Below, one piece after another: positions 17,979 through 27,225 of a stretch of DNA of 33,445 bases. The first letter of the stretch is position 1, and every line of letters begins with the position of its first letter. Position numbers and translations under genes: made by a program. The notes beneath the pieces are model-generated. The model did not search any database. It was not told the DNA's origin and saw only the letters and a program-made list of their open reading frames with translations. The stretch is from Flavobacteriales bacterium (GTDB lineage Bacteria > Bacteroidota > Bacteroidia > Palsa-965): positions 1 to 33,445 of the forward strand of contig NSIF01000020.1 of the NCBI GenBank assembly GCA_002737665.1, given 5' to 3'.

Positions 17979-18057
17979 AGCAGTTTTTCTAATTTAAATC
18001 CCAATTTTTTGAATGGGAAAGGTTAATTTTAATGATCTCGTTAAACGCGGTGCAAGT

Positions 18058-18651
18058 TTACTTATAAATCGTTAAAAAAACGAACAAATAAATCCACAAA
18101 ACATCAAGAAAATGCCAATAAATTGAAAGAATCCTTAATCCATGGACATTTGTCGAACTGTATGCCCCTAAAAGTGATCTTATAAAAGTAAAGAATAATG
18201 TCAGAATTCCTCCAGCAACGTGCGCCAAGTGCAGACCTGAAAGCAAATAAATAAATGATCCTGAAATCAATGAGGTTTGTCCTTTTGATTGAACAAAATA
18301 GATTCCATTAGCGGAAAGTTCAGCCCATCCGTTAAATTGACACCATGCAAATAGAAAACCAAGAATTAGGGTTAGCCCCAAAAACAACATCCCTCTTTTA
18401 TTTTTATTTTGTCTGTAACTATAAAGTGAAAGATTCAAAGTAATGCTACTAAAAATAATCACCGCAGTACTAACCCAAAATATCGGAGGAAGTAAAATAG
18501 TAAACCAGTCACCTGCGCCTCGCCTAACTACATAAGCACTTGTTAGCCCAGCAAAAATCATTACAATACTCAAGGTTCCAAGCCACATCAAATTCCTTTG
18601 GGCCTTTTCCTTTACGATTAAAAATTCATCTTGAACTTGTCTTGTTTCCAT
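18058..18651 (-). CDS. Second heme-copper oxidase subunit III-type protein
   Basis: The 197-residue protein has five membrane helices and ends with the subunit III signature SIYWHFLDVLWIYLFVFL. GLHLAHVAGG near residue 143 corresponds to the GFHGxHV segment of subunit III. It lacks the two N-terminal helices of the longer form, as in five-helix subunits III. Two subunit III-type genes in tandem, here short then long, are common in Bacteroidota oxidase clusters. Whether both sit in one enzyme is not known from sequence. It starts two bases after the ctaB stop, so it is in the same transcript. Confidence 0.9.
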   Translation of the reverse strand: METRQVQDEFLIVKEKAQRNLMWLGTLSIVMIFAGLTSAYVVRRGAGDWFTILLPPIFWVSTAVIIFSSITLNLSLYSYRQNKNKRGMLFLGLTLILGFLFAWCQFNGWAELSANGIYFVQSKGQTSLISGSFIYLLSGLHLAHVAGGILTLFFTFIRSLLGAYSSTNVHGLRILSIYWHFLDVLWIYLFVFLTIYK

Positions 18652-18653
18652 AA

Positions 18654-19565
18654 TTATCCAAATAAAAGTGCCAATTGAACGACTGGTAAATAAATAAAAG
18701 ATCCAAACATTAATTTTTGCGCCGCAGTCACTTCACAATCTCTATAAAGTTTCAATGCTTGCAACAAAAATCCAATACCACAGACAAGAATAATTACTGC
18801 GGAAATAGTACCAGACATCTTAAATATCAATGGAAAAAGACTGACAGGAATTAATACAATGGTGTACATAACAACATGAAAAGCACTTGCTCTATCACGA
18901 CCTCCAACCGATGGAAGTAAATGAAACCCTGCCTTTTTATAATCTTCATGTGATACCCATGCTATTGCCCAAAAATGTGGAAATTGCCACATGAATTGAA
19001 TTGCAAAAAGTAGAATTGCTGCCAAACCTAAAACCTCATAATGTTCTGATGCAGCAAAACATCCTAACATAGGTGGAATTGCCCCGGGAAATGCGCCAAC
19101 GAATGTTGCAAATGGCGTAACTCTTTTTGCTGGTGTGTAAACCAAAGTGTAAAGCAACAATGCGGATGCTCCAAGAATTCCACAAAGCAAATTTGTGTAA
19201 ATAAACAGAATTGCAATTCCTGCCACACCGGTAACACTTGCTACTATCCAAGCTTCAGGCAATGACATTCTGCCTGTTGGGAGCGGCCGATCTTGTGTTC
19301 GGGTCATTAATTTATCTAAATCTCTTTCTATAATTTGATTAAATCCATTGGAAGAACCCGTAACTAAAAATCCTCCAATAATTAAAGCTGTGAGCTGAAG
19401 CCAATTAGCATCAATCCCCAACGATTTGATGCCAATAAAATATCCAATTACTGCTGAAAAAACTACTAAGGAGGCCAATCGTAGCTTAATAAACTTTGCA
19501 TAGTCGGTCACTTTACCCATTAAACCGGTATGTTTTTGAACTGTTTGAACTTCAGAAGCAATCAA
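18654..19565 (-). CDS. ctaB: Protoheme IX farnesyltransferase (heme O synthase)
   Basis: This UbiA-family membrane prenyltransferase adds a farnesyl group to heme B to make heme O, the precursor of heme A. The protein has about eight to nine helices. The first Asp-rich motif lies in FNQIIERDLDKLMTRTQDRPLPTG (about 74-97), and a second conserved segment is HEDYKKAGFHLLPSVGG near 200. The start is uncertain: TTG at 19565 gives 303 residues with a short polar extension, while ATG at 19520 gives 288 residues beginning MGKVTDYAKFIKLRL. It is the first gene of the oxidase accessory cluster; heme A synthase is not in the window. Confidence 0.95.
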   Translation of the reverse strand: MIASEVQTVQKHTGLMGKVTDYAKFIKLRLASLVVFSAVIGYFIGIKSLGIDANWLQLTALIIGGFLVTGSSNGFNQIIERDLDKLMTRTQDRPLPTGRMSLPEAWIVASVTGVAGIAILFIYTNLLCGILGASALLLYTLVYTPAKRVTPFATFVGAFPGAIPPMLGCFAASEHYEVLGLAAILLFAIQFMWQFPHFWAIAWVSHEDYKKAGFHLLPSVGGRDRASAFHVVMYTIVLIPVSLFPLIFKMSGTISAVIILVCGIGFLLQALKLYRDCEVTAAQKLMFGSFIYLPVVQLALLFG

Positions 19566-19583
19566 GATTTCATGCTATTATAA

Positions 19584-19605
19584 AATACCTGCAAATTTAG
19601 GTATT
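19584..19605. repeat. Inverted repeat overlapping the ctaB -7 element
   Basis: AATACCT and AGGTATT form a perfect 7-base inverted repeat with an 8-base centre. The -7 element of the predicted ctaB promoter lies largely in that centre. This is the layout expected for a repressor operator, but a weak terminator for the upstream gene (19703-21277) is also possible. Confidence 0.5.
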
Positions 19606-19624
19606 CCAAATCATCTAAAGTCAA
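19592..19624 (-). promoter_or_regulatory. Predicted Bacteroidota-type promoter of the ctaB cluster
   Basis: On the minus strand TAAATTTG (19592-19599) matches TAnnTTTG exactly. TTGA (19621-19624), 21 bases upstream, is an acceptable -33 element. The start point would lie about 20 bases before the TTG start of ctaB. Confidence 0.6.
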
Positions 19625-19702
19625 GTAAGTGCTGAAATTTAGACTATTTCTAAAAAATTTAATATTTTAACAAAGGAGCAATGCATATTTTGAAACCAAC
19701 GC

Positions 19703-21277
19703 TTAATAATCTCGATAAGTGTTCCAAATTGGAAGACTAAACCCAAACTGGAAATAACTTCCGGAATTTGTTGACAACACATTAGTATGGTTTCGAGCAC
19801 CTGCCACTAATTCCAATCGCAAAGGAAAGGTGGTTTTAAATGTAAATGCAATTTTTAATTCGGCATAATAGAGATTTGTTTTCAACCCCTGAAAAAGAAA
19901 ATTAGAATACTCATGATCGCGGGAAGTATAGGAACGATTAATATTTTGACCATAATTTGCACCGTTCAAATCAAGTCCAAATCGAGCACCAACTAATTTG
20001 CCTGAGACAAAAAACCTACTGTGCGTATAAGAAATGATACCTATCAGCTCCATAAAATTAGCGCCAAGAGGATGTGCAAGTGAGTTGCCTGCGTTGGAAT
20101 AATTTTGTTGTGTGCTTCCATGAGAATAAGTAAAGGGCCGAACAATGTTTAACTCTGTTTGCAAATACAAATTATTTACTTTGGCAAAGTTGAAACATTT
20201 GAATCCTAATTGGTAAGCTTGTTTATTTGCCCACCAACCATTTTGAGCTAAAATTTCTTTTAAATAAAATTCATCTAACAAAAACTGGGAATAAATTTGA
20301 TTATTTTTATTTAATCGAAATTTTAAAGAAAGTCCCAACATTGAATTATCCGATGAGCCCAAACTATACTCTACTGGACGAAAAAAAATCACGGGATTTA
20401 AATAATTTACATCAAATCCACGCTGCCTATTTGAATCAGTACCCTGCCAAATTACAGATTCAAAAACTCCAACATTAAACCATTTCGTAGCATTGTAACT
20501 GAGGTAATGAAAAGTTCCAAATTTATTTCGGAAGCCACTTGCAAATCCATTTGCTTGCGTATAATCCTGCATCCACCCAAAAAGTGAAACATATTGCAAT
20601 TTCCAAATAGAAGTCGTCTGTTTAATATATGGAATGGCAGCGCTGACATCAGAAAGAAACAGCGATCGATAGCCATCACCCCAGAAATGTTTGTCGCGCC
20701 CCACCTGAAGATTAAAAATTTTAGAGGGGCGCCAAATCAAATTTCCTGAAATATGCTGAAAAGAATAAGACGAATTCCCATTTGAATATGCTCGATCACC
20801 CCAACCTGGCATAACACCAGAAAAACTAGCAATGGAATCCAAATAGTTGGGCAAAGTAGATGTTCCTCCAGCAATACGAATTTCTATTCCAATCTTTCTT
20901 TTAAAATCGGCATCAACAATAATTCCACCAACAGTTGAAACCAATGTACGCGAAGATTTAAAATCAAAACCAGCGCTCAAATCGTAAATGGGGCGAACTA
21001 AAAAACCTAATTTACCTATGTTTACTGCAGACTTCTTGTAATAATTTTTAAAACTGTTTCGTTCTGATTTTATCGTATCGTGAGAACCATAAATGGCAAT
21101 AGTTTGATCAAGATCGATATTCAAAAATGGTTTTATAGCGGAATGTAGTGACGAATTAAAAATTTGATGTTCAACTAAAACATTCAATCCCTGAGAAGCT
21201 GGGCAAATAACCTGCTGCGCAAAATTTTTATGCGGTAAAATAAAAACAAAAAATACGAGGAGTAATTTCCGCATCAT
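19703..21277 (-). CDS. Outer-membrane beta-barrel protein, Wzi/RemB-like (copy 1)
   Basis: The 524-residue protein starts MMRKLLLVFFVFILP and has a signal peptide ending near NFAQQ. The rest alternates in the way of a beta-barrel and carries VGRDKHFWGDGYRSLFLSD near residues 192-210 and LAHPLGANF near 399. These segments recur in the second barrel gene at 22484. WGDGYRSL-type motifs are what I associate with capsule assembly Wzi-family and gliding RemB proteins of Bacteroidota. The likely role is anchoring or exporting surface polysaccharide, or surface motility; the sequence alone does not decide. I chose the ATG at 21277 because it overlaps the stop of the upstream transferase gene by four bases (ATGA) and begins the signal peptide; a longer upstream reading lacks one. 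Confidence 0.78.
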   Translation of the reverse strand: MMRKLLLVFFVFILPHKNFAQQVICPASQGLNVLVEHQIFNSSLHSAIKPFLNIDLDQTIAIYGSHDTIKSERNSFKNYYKKSAVNIGKLGFLVRPIYDLSAGFDFKSSRTLVSTVGGIIVDADFKRKIGIEIRIAGGTSTLPNYLDSIASFSGVMPGWGDRAYSNGNSSYSFQHISGNLIWRPSKIFNLQVGRDKHFWGDGYRSLFLSDVSAAIPYIKQTTSIWKLQYVSLFGWMQDYTQANGFASGFRNKFGTFHYLSYNATKWFNVGVFESVIWQGTDSNRQRGFDVNYLNPVIFFRPVEYSLGSSDNSMLGLSLKFRLNKNNQIYSQFLLDEFYLKEILAQNGWWANKQAYQLGFKCFNFAKVNNLYLQTELNIVRPFTYSHGSTQQNYSNAGNSLAHPLGANFMELIGIISYTHSRFFVSGKLVGARFGLDLNGANYGQNINRSYTSRDHEYSNFLFQGLKTNLYYAELKIAFTFKTTFPLRLELVAGARNHTNVLSTNSGSYFQFGFSLPIWNTYRDY

Positions 21278-22392
21278 ATAGATTCCGCTTGATCTATTAC
21301 TTGAGTTTTGCTTATTTTTTTCTGACAATAAAGTTTAAATAACCAAGTCAATACTACTAGAAAAATTACAAAACCTAGTGTTAGAAAAAACGAAATTGAA
21401 ATAGAATAAATACTGGTCGCACAAGCAACTCCAATGATTAATATATTTGCAAAATAAATACAAAGCACTGTTTTAGCATGCGACATATTGCTGTCAATTA
21501 ATAAATGGTGCAGGTGGTGACGGTCAGCAACAAAAGGAGAAACGCCACGCACAGCACGCCTGAGAAAAATACGCAGCGTATCGGTCAATGCATAAGCAAT
21601 TATCGACATCGAAACAACGGGTGTGAAAAGTTTTGAAAACAATGGGTTTATATTTTGTGGTGGACTTGTTTCTACAAACTTGATTGCAAGAATGGCCATA
21701 ACCAAGCCAATAATCATCGAGCCCGAATCGCCCATAAATATTTTTGCAGGCGCAAAATTAAAAATTAAGAATGCGAGAAGGGATCCTGCAAGAGAAAAAG
21801 CGAGCAGACACATTACAATATCACCAGCTAAGAAAAATAAAAATCCAAATCCAAGTCCTCCAAGTAATCCAAGTCCAGCAGCTAATCCATCTACACCGTC
21901 AATTAAATTAAATGCATTAATAGAAACTATATAAACAAACAACGTAAGAAATACACTTGCCCATAAAGGAATGTCTTGAACACCAAACAAGCCGTGCAAA
22001 CTCCGAATACGAATTTCAGCCATCAACACAAGAATCATCCCAACAATTATTTGCGATGCTAATTTTTTTATTGGGGCTGTGCCTATGATATCATCTTTTA
22101 TTCCAACAAAAAATATAATTAGAAGAGCACAAACAATAAACTGAAATTCTCTTGTCCATTTTCTAAGCAATTCCATATCAGGAAAATCGTAAGGAAACCA
22201 AAGAGCGAAGGAAAAAAGTGTTGCTGCAAAAATGATTATTCCCCCAATCGTAGGCACTATGCGTTTGTGAATTTTTCGCTCACCCCCTGGCTCGTCAAAC
22301 AAACGCTTTAAGAAAGCAACTTTAATAAGTGCGGGGGTGGAAAACAAAACCACTATCAATGCAGTAAAAAAAACAAAAATCAGATGATACAT
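21274..22392 (-). CDS. WecA/MraY-type undecaprenyl-phosphate phosphosugar transferase
   Basis: The enzyme would transfer a sugar-1-phosphate (often GlcNAc-1-P) from a UDP-sugar to undecaprenyl phosphate, the first step of a lipid-linked glycan. The 372-residue membrane protein has GIKDDIIG near residue 98, AFNLIDGVDGLAAG near 160, APAKIFMGDSGS near 215 and RHHLHHLLID near 292, all catalytic or nucleotide-binding signatures of glycosyltransferase family 4. The last motif favours the WecA/TagO-like group over MraY. It is translationally coupled to Wzi/RemB-like copy 1 (ATGA overlap), linking glycan initiation with an outer-membrane barrel. A -7 promoter element is seen upstream at 22420. Confidence 0.92.
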   Translation of the reverse strand: MYHLIFVFFTALIVVLFSTPALIKVAFLKRLFDEPGGERKIHKRIVPTIGGIIIFAATLFSFALWFPYDFPDMELLRKWTREFQFIVCALLIIFFVGIKDDIIGTAPIKKLASQIIVGMILVLMAEIRIRSLHGLFGVQDIPLWASVFLTLFVYIVSINAFNLIDGVDGLAAGLGLLGGLGFGFLFFLAGDIVMCLLAFSLAGSLLAFLIFNFAPAKIFMGDSGSMIIGLVMAILAIKFVETSPPQNINPLFSKLFTPVVSMSIIAYALTDTLRIFLRRAVRGVSPFVADRHHLHHLLIDSNMSHAKTVLCIYFANILIIGVACATSIYSISISFFLTLGFVIFLVVLTWLFKLYCQKKISKTQVIDQAESI

Positions 22393-22419
22393 ATTAATTT
22401 TTCTCTATTATTATTTTAT

Positions 22420-22427
22420 CAAATATA
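22420..22427 (-). promoter_or_regulatory. Bacteroidota-type -7 element upstream of the WecA-like gene
   Basis: On the minus strand TATATTTG matches TAnnTTTG exactly, 28 bases before the start codon. No clear TTTG -33 element was found. Confidence 0.45.
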
Positions 22428-22483
22428 GCTAATACAAGAATAGCACGTTATTTTTAAAAAACATTAAAAATCCAATTCTCATT

Positions 22484-24316
22484 TTATTTCCAAAAGAAAT
22501 CTAAGTATTCGTTTGTCAAAGATGTTCTTATCGCTACATAAAAGTATTGTGTTTGTAAGTAACTTAAAGCAGTGCTAACACCGCGGTCAACAAACCCAAT
22601 ACACACATTTAAATTCGAAGCGTAATTAATCATATAACCTATGCTTGCATCAAAATAAGTAACTGACGTGCTTCGCCCCTGCCCAGTTTTTATTGCCCCA
22701 TTGGACGGTGCTAAAGTCGAATAGGAATCTGAAGTAAGAACATTTTGTCCAAAATCAAATCCTGAAGTATCTGCACCTACTAACGCTTGAGAAAAACGGA
22801 CCTGAGTAAAGAAATCGCCTATTTTATATTTTCCTGAAACAATACCTTCGGAAAAATTTGCACCTAATGGATGTGCTAATGCTTGGTTGTAATGGGTGTA
22901 GGACTGCGCTGCATCGCTTGAAGCGTAGGTATATGGATTTACAGTAGAATATTCAAATTGCAAATGCAAATGTTTTATTCTTGCTACATTAAAATATTTT
23001 ATCCCAACTTGAAATCCTTTTTTATTTGCAAGCGTACCAGCCGTTCCAAAATCATCTGCAAGGATTTGTCCATACAAACGTGTTGTTTTAAAAAGGTCAA
23101 GATGAAATGTAGCTCCCAACAAAAAATTACGTTTGTCTTTTAATCCATAAAAGGGAACAGACGTAAAAATGATTGGATTTATATAAGCAAGTTGAATGCA
23201 TTGCTTATTCCGATCATCTGCAGCAGACCAAATTAATCCCTGAAAAAGAGAAAACGCTGCAGTGCGTCCTATGTTTACACTCAATTCATAAAATGACGCT
23301 GCCTTCTTCTGATACAATTTTTCGGTTCCCAATGGAACCGGTGCAACAGAATTTAAATTCATCAAGGAGGCGTATATGGTTGTATATTGAAACATTCGAT
23401 TGCTACCAAACCACCCAGTTAAACGAGCATATGGATAATTAAAACTATTATCTGATAGCAAAAGTGACCGATAGCCATCGCCTACAAAATGTTTGCCCGT
23501 TCCAATCTGCACATTAAAATTCTGTCCGGGCGAAAAAGAAAGAAATCCATTTGCAAAAGCATAATCATATCCTCCAGCTTTAAAAGCTTTCCATTTCCCT
23601 TGACCTGGAATCACTTTTTGTGACTGTGCAAAATCTTTTATGTACGTTGGAACAAATGCCTGGTTTTCATAAAATGAAGTTCCAAAAGAAAGTTTACCTC
23701 CTATATCTCCATGAACGGAGACGCCTCTCGTGTTTGTATAAAATTTACCACTCAGTGTATCACTTTCATCCTTATTCAATCGCATGAATTGCAAATTTAA
23801 AACAGGGTCAATGTATAATCTGAAAATGGGTTCGCCGTTTTGAGCTTCCCTTTCTATATTTATTAAACTTTTACGGCTGTGATAATTCAAAACCGATTTA
23901 GGCCAACGACTTTCGGTGGAAATCAATGTATGTTCATTGGTGGAATTCTGAAGACATATATTTTTTAGTAATGGATGCCCGCGCTCAAGCCATGGACGCA
24001 TTGAAGAATGTAAGGGAAGTACTACCGTCGTTGTTACTCCATTTATTGTATCGCTTTGCTTAAGAAATGATAGCAGTACAGCGTCTTGTTCATAAGACAT
24101 TAAAGCATTAGCAAGTACAAATCCTTTTGCTTGTACCATGTTAGCTTCCACATCTTGAATCCAACTATGATTCAGTGGAACAATCGATTGTTGTGATTTT
24201 ACAATGGAGGGTATTAAAAAAGCCAATAGAAATAAAAATCCTTTTAGAAATTGAAAAACTTGTAAGGAAGTAAACGGGATTTTTCTCAAGGATAAATTAT
24301 ACTTCACGCAAAACAT
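22484..24316 (-). CDS. Outer-membrane beta-barrel protein, Wzi/RemB-like (copy 2)
   Basis: The 610-residue protein is a paralogue of the gene at 19703. Shared segments are VQIGTGKHFVGDGYRSLLLSD near residue 268-288 and LAHPLGANF near 480, the latter preceded in both by a VNPYTY / VRPFTY segment. A signal peptide follows a basic stretch (FLKGFLFLLAFLIPSIVKSQQ). It is longer than copy 1 mainly in the N-terminal half, before the barrel. The ATG at 24316 overlaps the end of fcl by 20 bases; a TTG further upstream and GTG or TTG codons downstream are alternatives. It sits at the end of the gmd-fcl transcript, suggesting work on a fucose-containing surface glycan, which is inference. Confidence 0.77.
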   Translation of the reverse strand: MFCVKYNLSLRKIPFTSLQVFQFLKGFLFLLAFLIPSIVKSQQSIVPLNHSWIQDVEANMVQAKGFVLANALMSYEQDAVLLSFLKQSDTINGVTTTVVLPLHSSMRPWLERGHPLLKNICLQNSTNEHTLISTESRWPKSVLNYHSRKSLINIEREAQNGEPIFRLYIDPVLNLQFMRLNKDESDTLSGKFYTNTRGVSVHGDIGGKLSFGTSFYENQAFVPTYIKDFAQSQKVIPGQGKWKAFKAGGYDYAFANGFLSFSPGQNFNVQIGTGKHFVGDGYRSLLLSDNSFNYPYARLTGWFGSNRMFQYTTIYASLMNLNSVAPVPLGTEKLYQKKAASFYELSVNIGRTAAFSLFQGLIWSAADDRNKQCIQLAYINPIIFTSVPFYGLKDKRNFLLGATFHLDLFKTTRLYGQILADDFGTAGTLANKKGFQVGIKYFNVARIKHLHLQFEYSTVNPYTYASSDAAQSYTHYNQALAHPLGANFSEGIVSGKYKIGDFFTQVRFSQALVGADTSGFDFGQNVLTSDSYSTLAPSNGAIKTGQGRSTSVTYFDASIGYMINYASNLNVCIGFVDRGVSTALSYLQTQYFYVAIRTSLTNEYLDFFWK

Positions 24317-25262
24317 GGTGTCCAGAAAGTTCTTTGTCAAAAAGTGGTTTTACTTCGTTATAAACACTTCTAATTCCATCTTCAAGTGATATTTTGTAAT
24401 TCCAGCCTAGCTCCAGTAATTTTGAAACGTCTGTTAATTTTCTCGGAGCGCCATCAGGATTGTTAGGATTAAAATGCAGGTCGCCTTCAAAGCCAACAAT
24501 TTTTTTAATCAACTCAGCAAGTTCACTGATACTAATATCTACGCCTGTTCCAATATTGAGAAAACCTCGCTCATTATGATTCAACATAACATACACACTC
24601 GCATCGGCCATATCATCCACATGACAAAATTCACGCATCGGTTTTCCTGTGCCCCAAACTTCAACCGATAAAGACTTATTGCTTTTAGCTGTATGAAATT
24701 TACGAAGTAATGCAGGAAGGACATGCGAATTATTTAAATCATAATTATCATTTGGTCCATAAAGATTTGTAGGCATGACAGAAACAAAATTACATCCGTA
24801 CTGATCGCGGTATGCATCACACATTTTTATTCCAGTAATTTTTGCAATTGCGTAAGGTTCGTTGGTTGGTTCTAACTGTCCCGACAAAAGATATTCTTCT
24901 TTCAAAGGTTGTGGCGCAAGCTTCGGATAAATACAAGTTGAACCCAAAAACAAAAGTTTTTTCACACCATTCAAATAAGAAGCATGAATGACATTCGATT
25001 GAATCATTAAATTATCGTAAAGAAAAGACCCGCGATAAGTATTGTTCGCATGGATGCCTCCGACTTTTGCAGCAGCTAAAAAAACATATTCAGGTTTTTC
25101 TTGTGCAAAAAAATTGTTGGCAGCCGACTGGTCACGCAAATCCAATTCTGCTGAAGTACGTGTAACAATATTAGTGAATCCCCTTTTCAAAAGATTTCTG
25201 GAGATAGCAGAGCCCGCCATTCCATGATGTCCTGCGATATAAATTTTAGATGAAAATTCCAT
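24297..25262 (-). CDS. fcl: GDP-L-fucose synthase
   Basis: This epimerase-reductase turns GDP-4-keto-6-deoxymannose into GDP-L-fucose with NADPH. The 321-residue SDR protein has the nucleotide-binding GHHGMAG at residues 11-17, AAAKVGGIHAN near 63, FLGSTCIYP with the catalytic Ser near 106 and YAIAK (Tyr and Lys of the catalytic triad) near 136. Length and motif order match the family. It lies 38 bases after gmd, whose product is its substrate, and overlaps the barrel gene that follows. Confidence 0.96.
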   Translation of the reverse strand: MEFSSKIYIAGHHGMAGSAISRNLLKRGFTNIVTRTSAELDLRDQSAANNFFAQEKPEYVFLAAAKVGGIHANNTYRGSFLYDNLMIQSNVIHASYLNGVKKLLFLGSTCIYPKLAPQPLKEEYLLSGQLEPTNEPYAIAKITGIKMCDAYRDQYGCNFVSVMPTNLYGPNDNYDLNNSHVLPALLRKFHTAKSNKSLSVEVWGTGKPMREFCHVDDMADASVYVMLNHNERGFLNIGTGVDISISELAELIKKIVGFEGDLHFNPNNPDGAPRKLTDVSKLLELGWNYKISLEDGIRSVYNEVKPLFDKELSGHHVLREV

Positions 25263-25300
25263 TTAAACTAATAACGATTGATGAATTAAAAATAAAAAAA

Positions 25301-26389
25301 TTACTCCCGAAATTTACTCACCGAGTGCCCACCTTCCATGAGGTATTTATCTCTGCTGAAAATTTTTAAATCGGAAGCTACCATTTCTTTACAAAGTTCT
25401 TCAACACTTGTTGTTGCTTCCCATCCAAGTATTCGTTTTGCTTTGGAAGCATCACCCAATAATAAATCAACTTCGGACGGACGGAAATATTCTTTGTCAA
25501 CTTGTACCAAAATTTTCCCGCTTGCCTTGTCAATTCCTTTTTCGTCAATTCCTTTTCCTTTCCACTCTAATGTAATTCCCACTTCCCGGAAAGACCATTC
25601 TACAAATGTTCTTACTTTTATTTTTTTTCCTGTTGCTAAAACAAAATCATCGGCAACATCTTGCTGTAACATGCGCCACATTCCCTCTACATAATCTTTG
25701 GCATGCCCCCAGTCACGTTCTGCATCAAGATTTCCTAAGTAGAGATCTTTTTGCAATCCCAATTTTATTCTTGCTGCCGCACGTGTAATTTTTCTGGTTA
25801 CAAATGTTTCTCCTCTAATTGGGCTTTCATGATTAAAAAGAATTCCATTGCATGCAAACATGCCATAAGCTTCACGATAATTTTTCACAATCCAAAACGC
25901 GTATAATTTCGCAACGCCATAAGGACTTCTCGGATAAAAAGGAGTTGTTTCTTTTTGTGGAATTTCCTGCACCAAACCATATAATTCTGAGGTTGATGCT
26001 TGATAAAATTTTGTTTTCTTTTCAATATTAAGAATTCGAATTGCTTCGAGTAATCGAAGTGCGCCTATTCCGTCCGCGTTAGCAGTGTACTCTGGAGTTT
26101 CAAAAGAAACTTTTACGTGTGACATAGCAGCCAAATTATAAATTTCATCGGGCTGCACTTCTTGTACTATTCGAATAAGATTTGTAGAATCTGTCAAGTC
26201 ACCGTGATGTAAAAAAAACGGACGACCTTTTTCATGTTGGTCATGGTAAAGATGATCTATGCGCTGCGTATTAAAAAGTGAGCTACGCCGTTTTACTCCG
26301 TGAACGATGTAACCTTTATCCAGTAATAATTCTGCGAGATAAGCACCATCCTGTCCTGTTATTCCTGTAATGAGTGCAACTTTTGCCAT
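25301..26389 (-). CDS. gmd: GDP-mannose 4,6-dehydratase
   Basis: This enzyme converts GDP-D-mannose to GDP-4-keto-6-deoxy-D-mannose, the precursor of GDP-L-fucose and other deoxyhexoses. The 362-residue extended SDR protein has [14 protein letters not shown] near residue 7, [17 protein letters not shown] near 33 (typical of Gmd), STSELYG near 133 and YGVAKLYAF near 156. [14 protein letters not shown] is also a Gmd signature. fcl follows directly and cysQ precedes by 24 bases on the same strand. The ATG at 26389 is used. Confidence 0.97.
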   Translation of the reverse strand: MAKVALITGITGQDGAYLAELLLDKGYIVHGVKRRSSLFNTQRIDHLYHDQHEKGRPFFLHHGDLTDSTNLIRIVQEVQPDEIYNLAAMSHVKVSFETPEYTANADGIGALRLLEAIRILNIEKKTKFYQASTSELYGLVQEIPQKETTPFYPRSPYGVAKLYAFWIVKNYREAYGMFACNGILFNHESPIRGETFVTRKITRAAARIKLGLQKDLYLGNLDAERDWGHAKDYVEGMWRMLQQDVADDFVLATGKKIKVRTFVEWSFREVGITLEWKGKGIDEKGIDKASGKILVQVDKEYFRPSEVDLLLGDASKAKRILGWEATTSVEELCKEMVASDLKIFSRDKYLMEGGHSVSKFRE

Positions 26390-26413
26390 GTCGTATCAGA
26401 TTAGACAACGAAT

Positions 26414-27214
26414 TTAGTCAGATTTTTTTGCTTCAGCTAAAAACCACGAATTCAACAGATCCTTTCGATTATAAAGCATTTGTTTTTTTGAATGCCATTC
26501 CACTAAAGTTCCTCCTGCTGCTTCGAGAATTGCTTGTCCGGCTGCTGTATCCCACTCCATTGTAGGGGCAAATCGTGGATAAATATGTGCCTTTCCCTCT
26601 GCGAGTAAACAAAATTTCAAAGAGCTTCCTGATCTCATGTAATCTACTTCACCATGGATAGTTTTTAGTGAATCAACATATAAATTTGTTTCAGCTGATG
26701 CATGGGAATGACTTCCTATAATCGAAAAAATATTTGGTAATTGTTGTAGCGGCAAAGCAATTGCAGAAGTGGCATCGAGTTTTTCTATGTTTAAATCAGG
26801 AACAAGCAATTTAAAAGCGCCTTTCCCTTTTTCTCCATAGTACAAAACACCTAATGCGGGAGCATATATAAGTCCAAAAACAGAAACTCCATTTTCTACC
26901 AGTGCGATGTTAACCGTGAATTCACCATTTCTCTTAATGAATTCTTTCGTCCCATCTAAGGGATCAACTATCCAACACAAGTTCCAATTTTGTCGAATGT
27001 CATAACTATGCGCTGGACCTTCTTCGCTAAGGACTGGAACATTTGTTAAGGCTAAATGTTTTGAAATAATATCATCTGCATTTTGATCAGCGATGGTGAG
27101 TGGAGAATTATCTTGTTTGTAATTCACATCAAAAGGTTGTGCGTAAATTTTCATGATAGCACGACCAGCATCAAGGGCTGCATCCAAGACGATACATAAC
27201 CACTCTGGTTTCAT
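26414..27214 (-). CDS. cysQ: 3'(2'),5'-bisphosphate nucleotidase CysQ
   Basis: This Mg-dependent, Li-sensitive phosphatase hydrolyses 3'-phosphoadenosine 5'-phosphate, the product left after sulfate transfer from PAPS. The 266-residue protein has the family metal sites LSEEGP near residue 62, WIVDPLDGTKEFIKRNGEFTV near 80-100 and MEWDTAAGQAILEAAGG near 215. The ATG at 27214 was chosen; a GTG four codons upstream, which shares a base with the stop of the preceding gene, is also possible. It lies between an aldehyde dehydrogenase homologue and gmd on the minus strand, while cysC, cysD and cysN are about 3.6 kb away on the plus strand. It may therefore be shared between sulfation and sulfate activation. 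Confidence 0.92.
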   Translation of the reverse strand: MKPEWLCIVLDAALDAGRAIMKIYAQPFDVNYKQDNSPLTIADQNADDIISKHLALTNVPVLSEEGPAHSYDIRQNWNLCWIVDPLDGTKEFIKRNGEFTVNIALVENGVSVFGLIYAPALGVLYYGEKGKGAFKLLVPDLNIEKLDATSAIALPLQQLPNIFSIIGSHSHASAETNLYVDSLKTIHGEVDYMRSGSSLKFCLLAEGKAHIYPRFAPTMEWDTAAGQAILEAAGGTLVEWHSKKQMLYNRKDLLNSWFLAEAKKSD

Positions 27215-27225
27215 TGTGTTTTCCA

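Noticed and set aside
21278-21328. N-terminal extension of the Wzi/RemB-like copy 1
   Set aside because: The upstream part is polar and overlaps the transferase coding sequence; the ATG at 21277 begins a signal peptide and gives an ATGA overlap.
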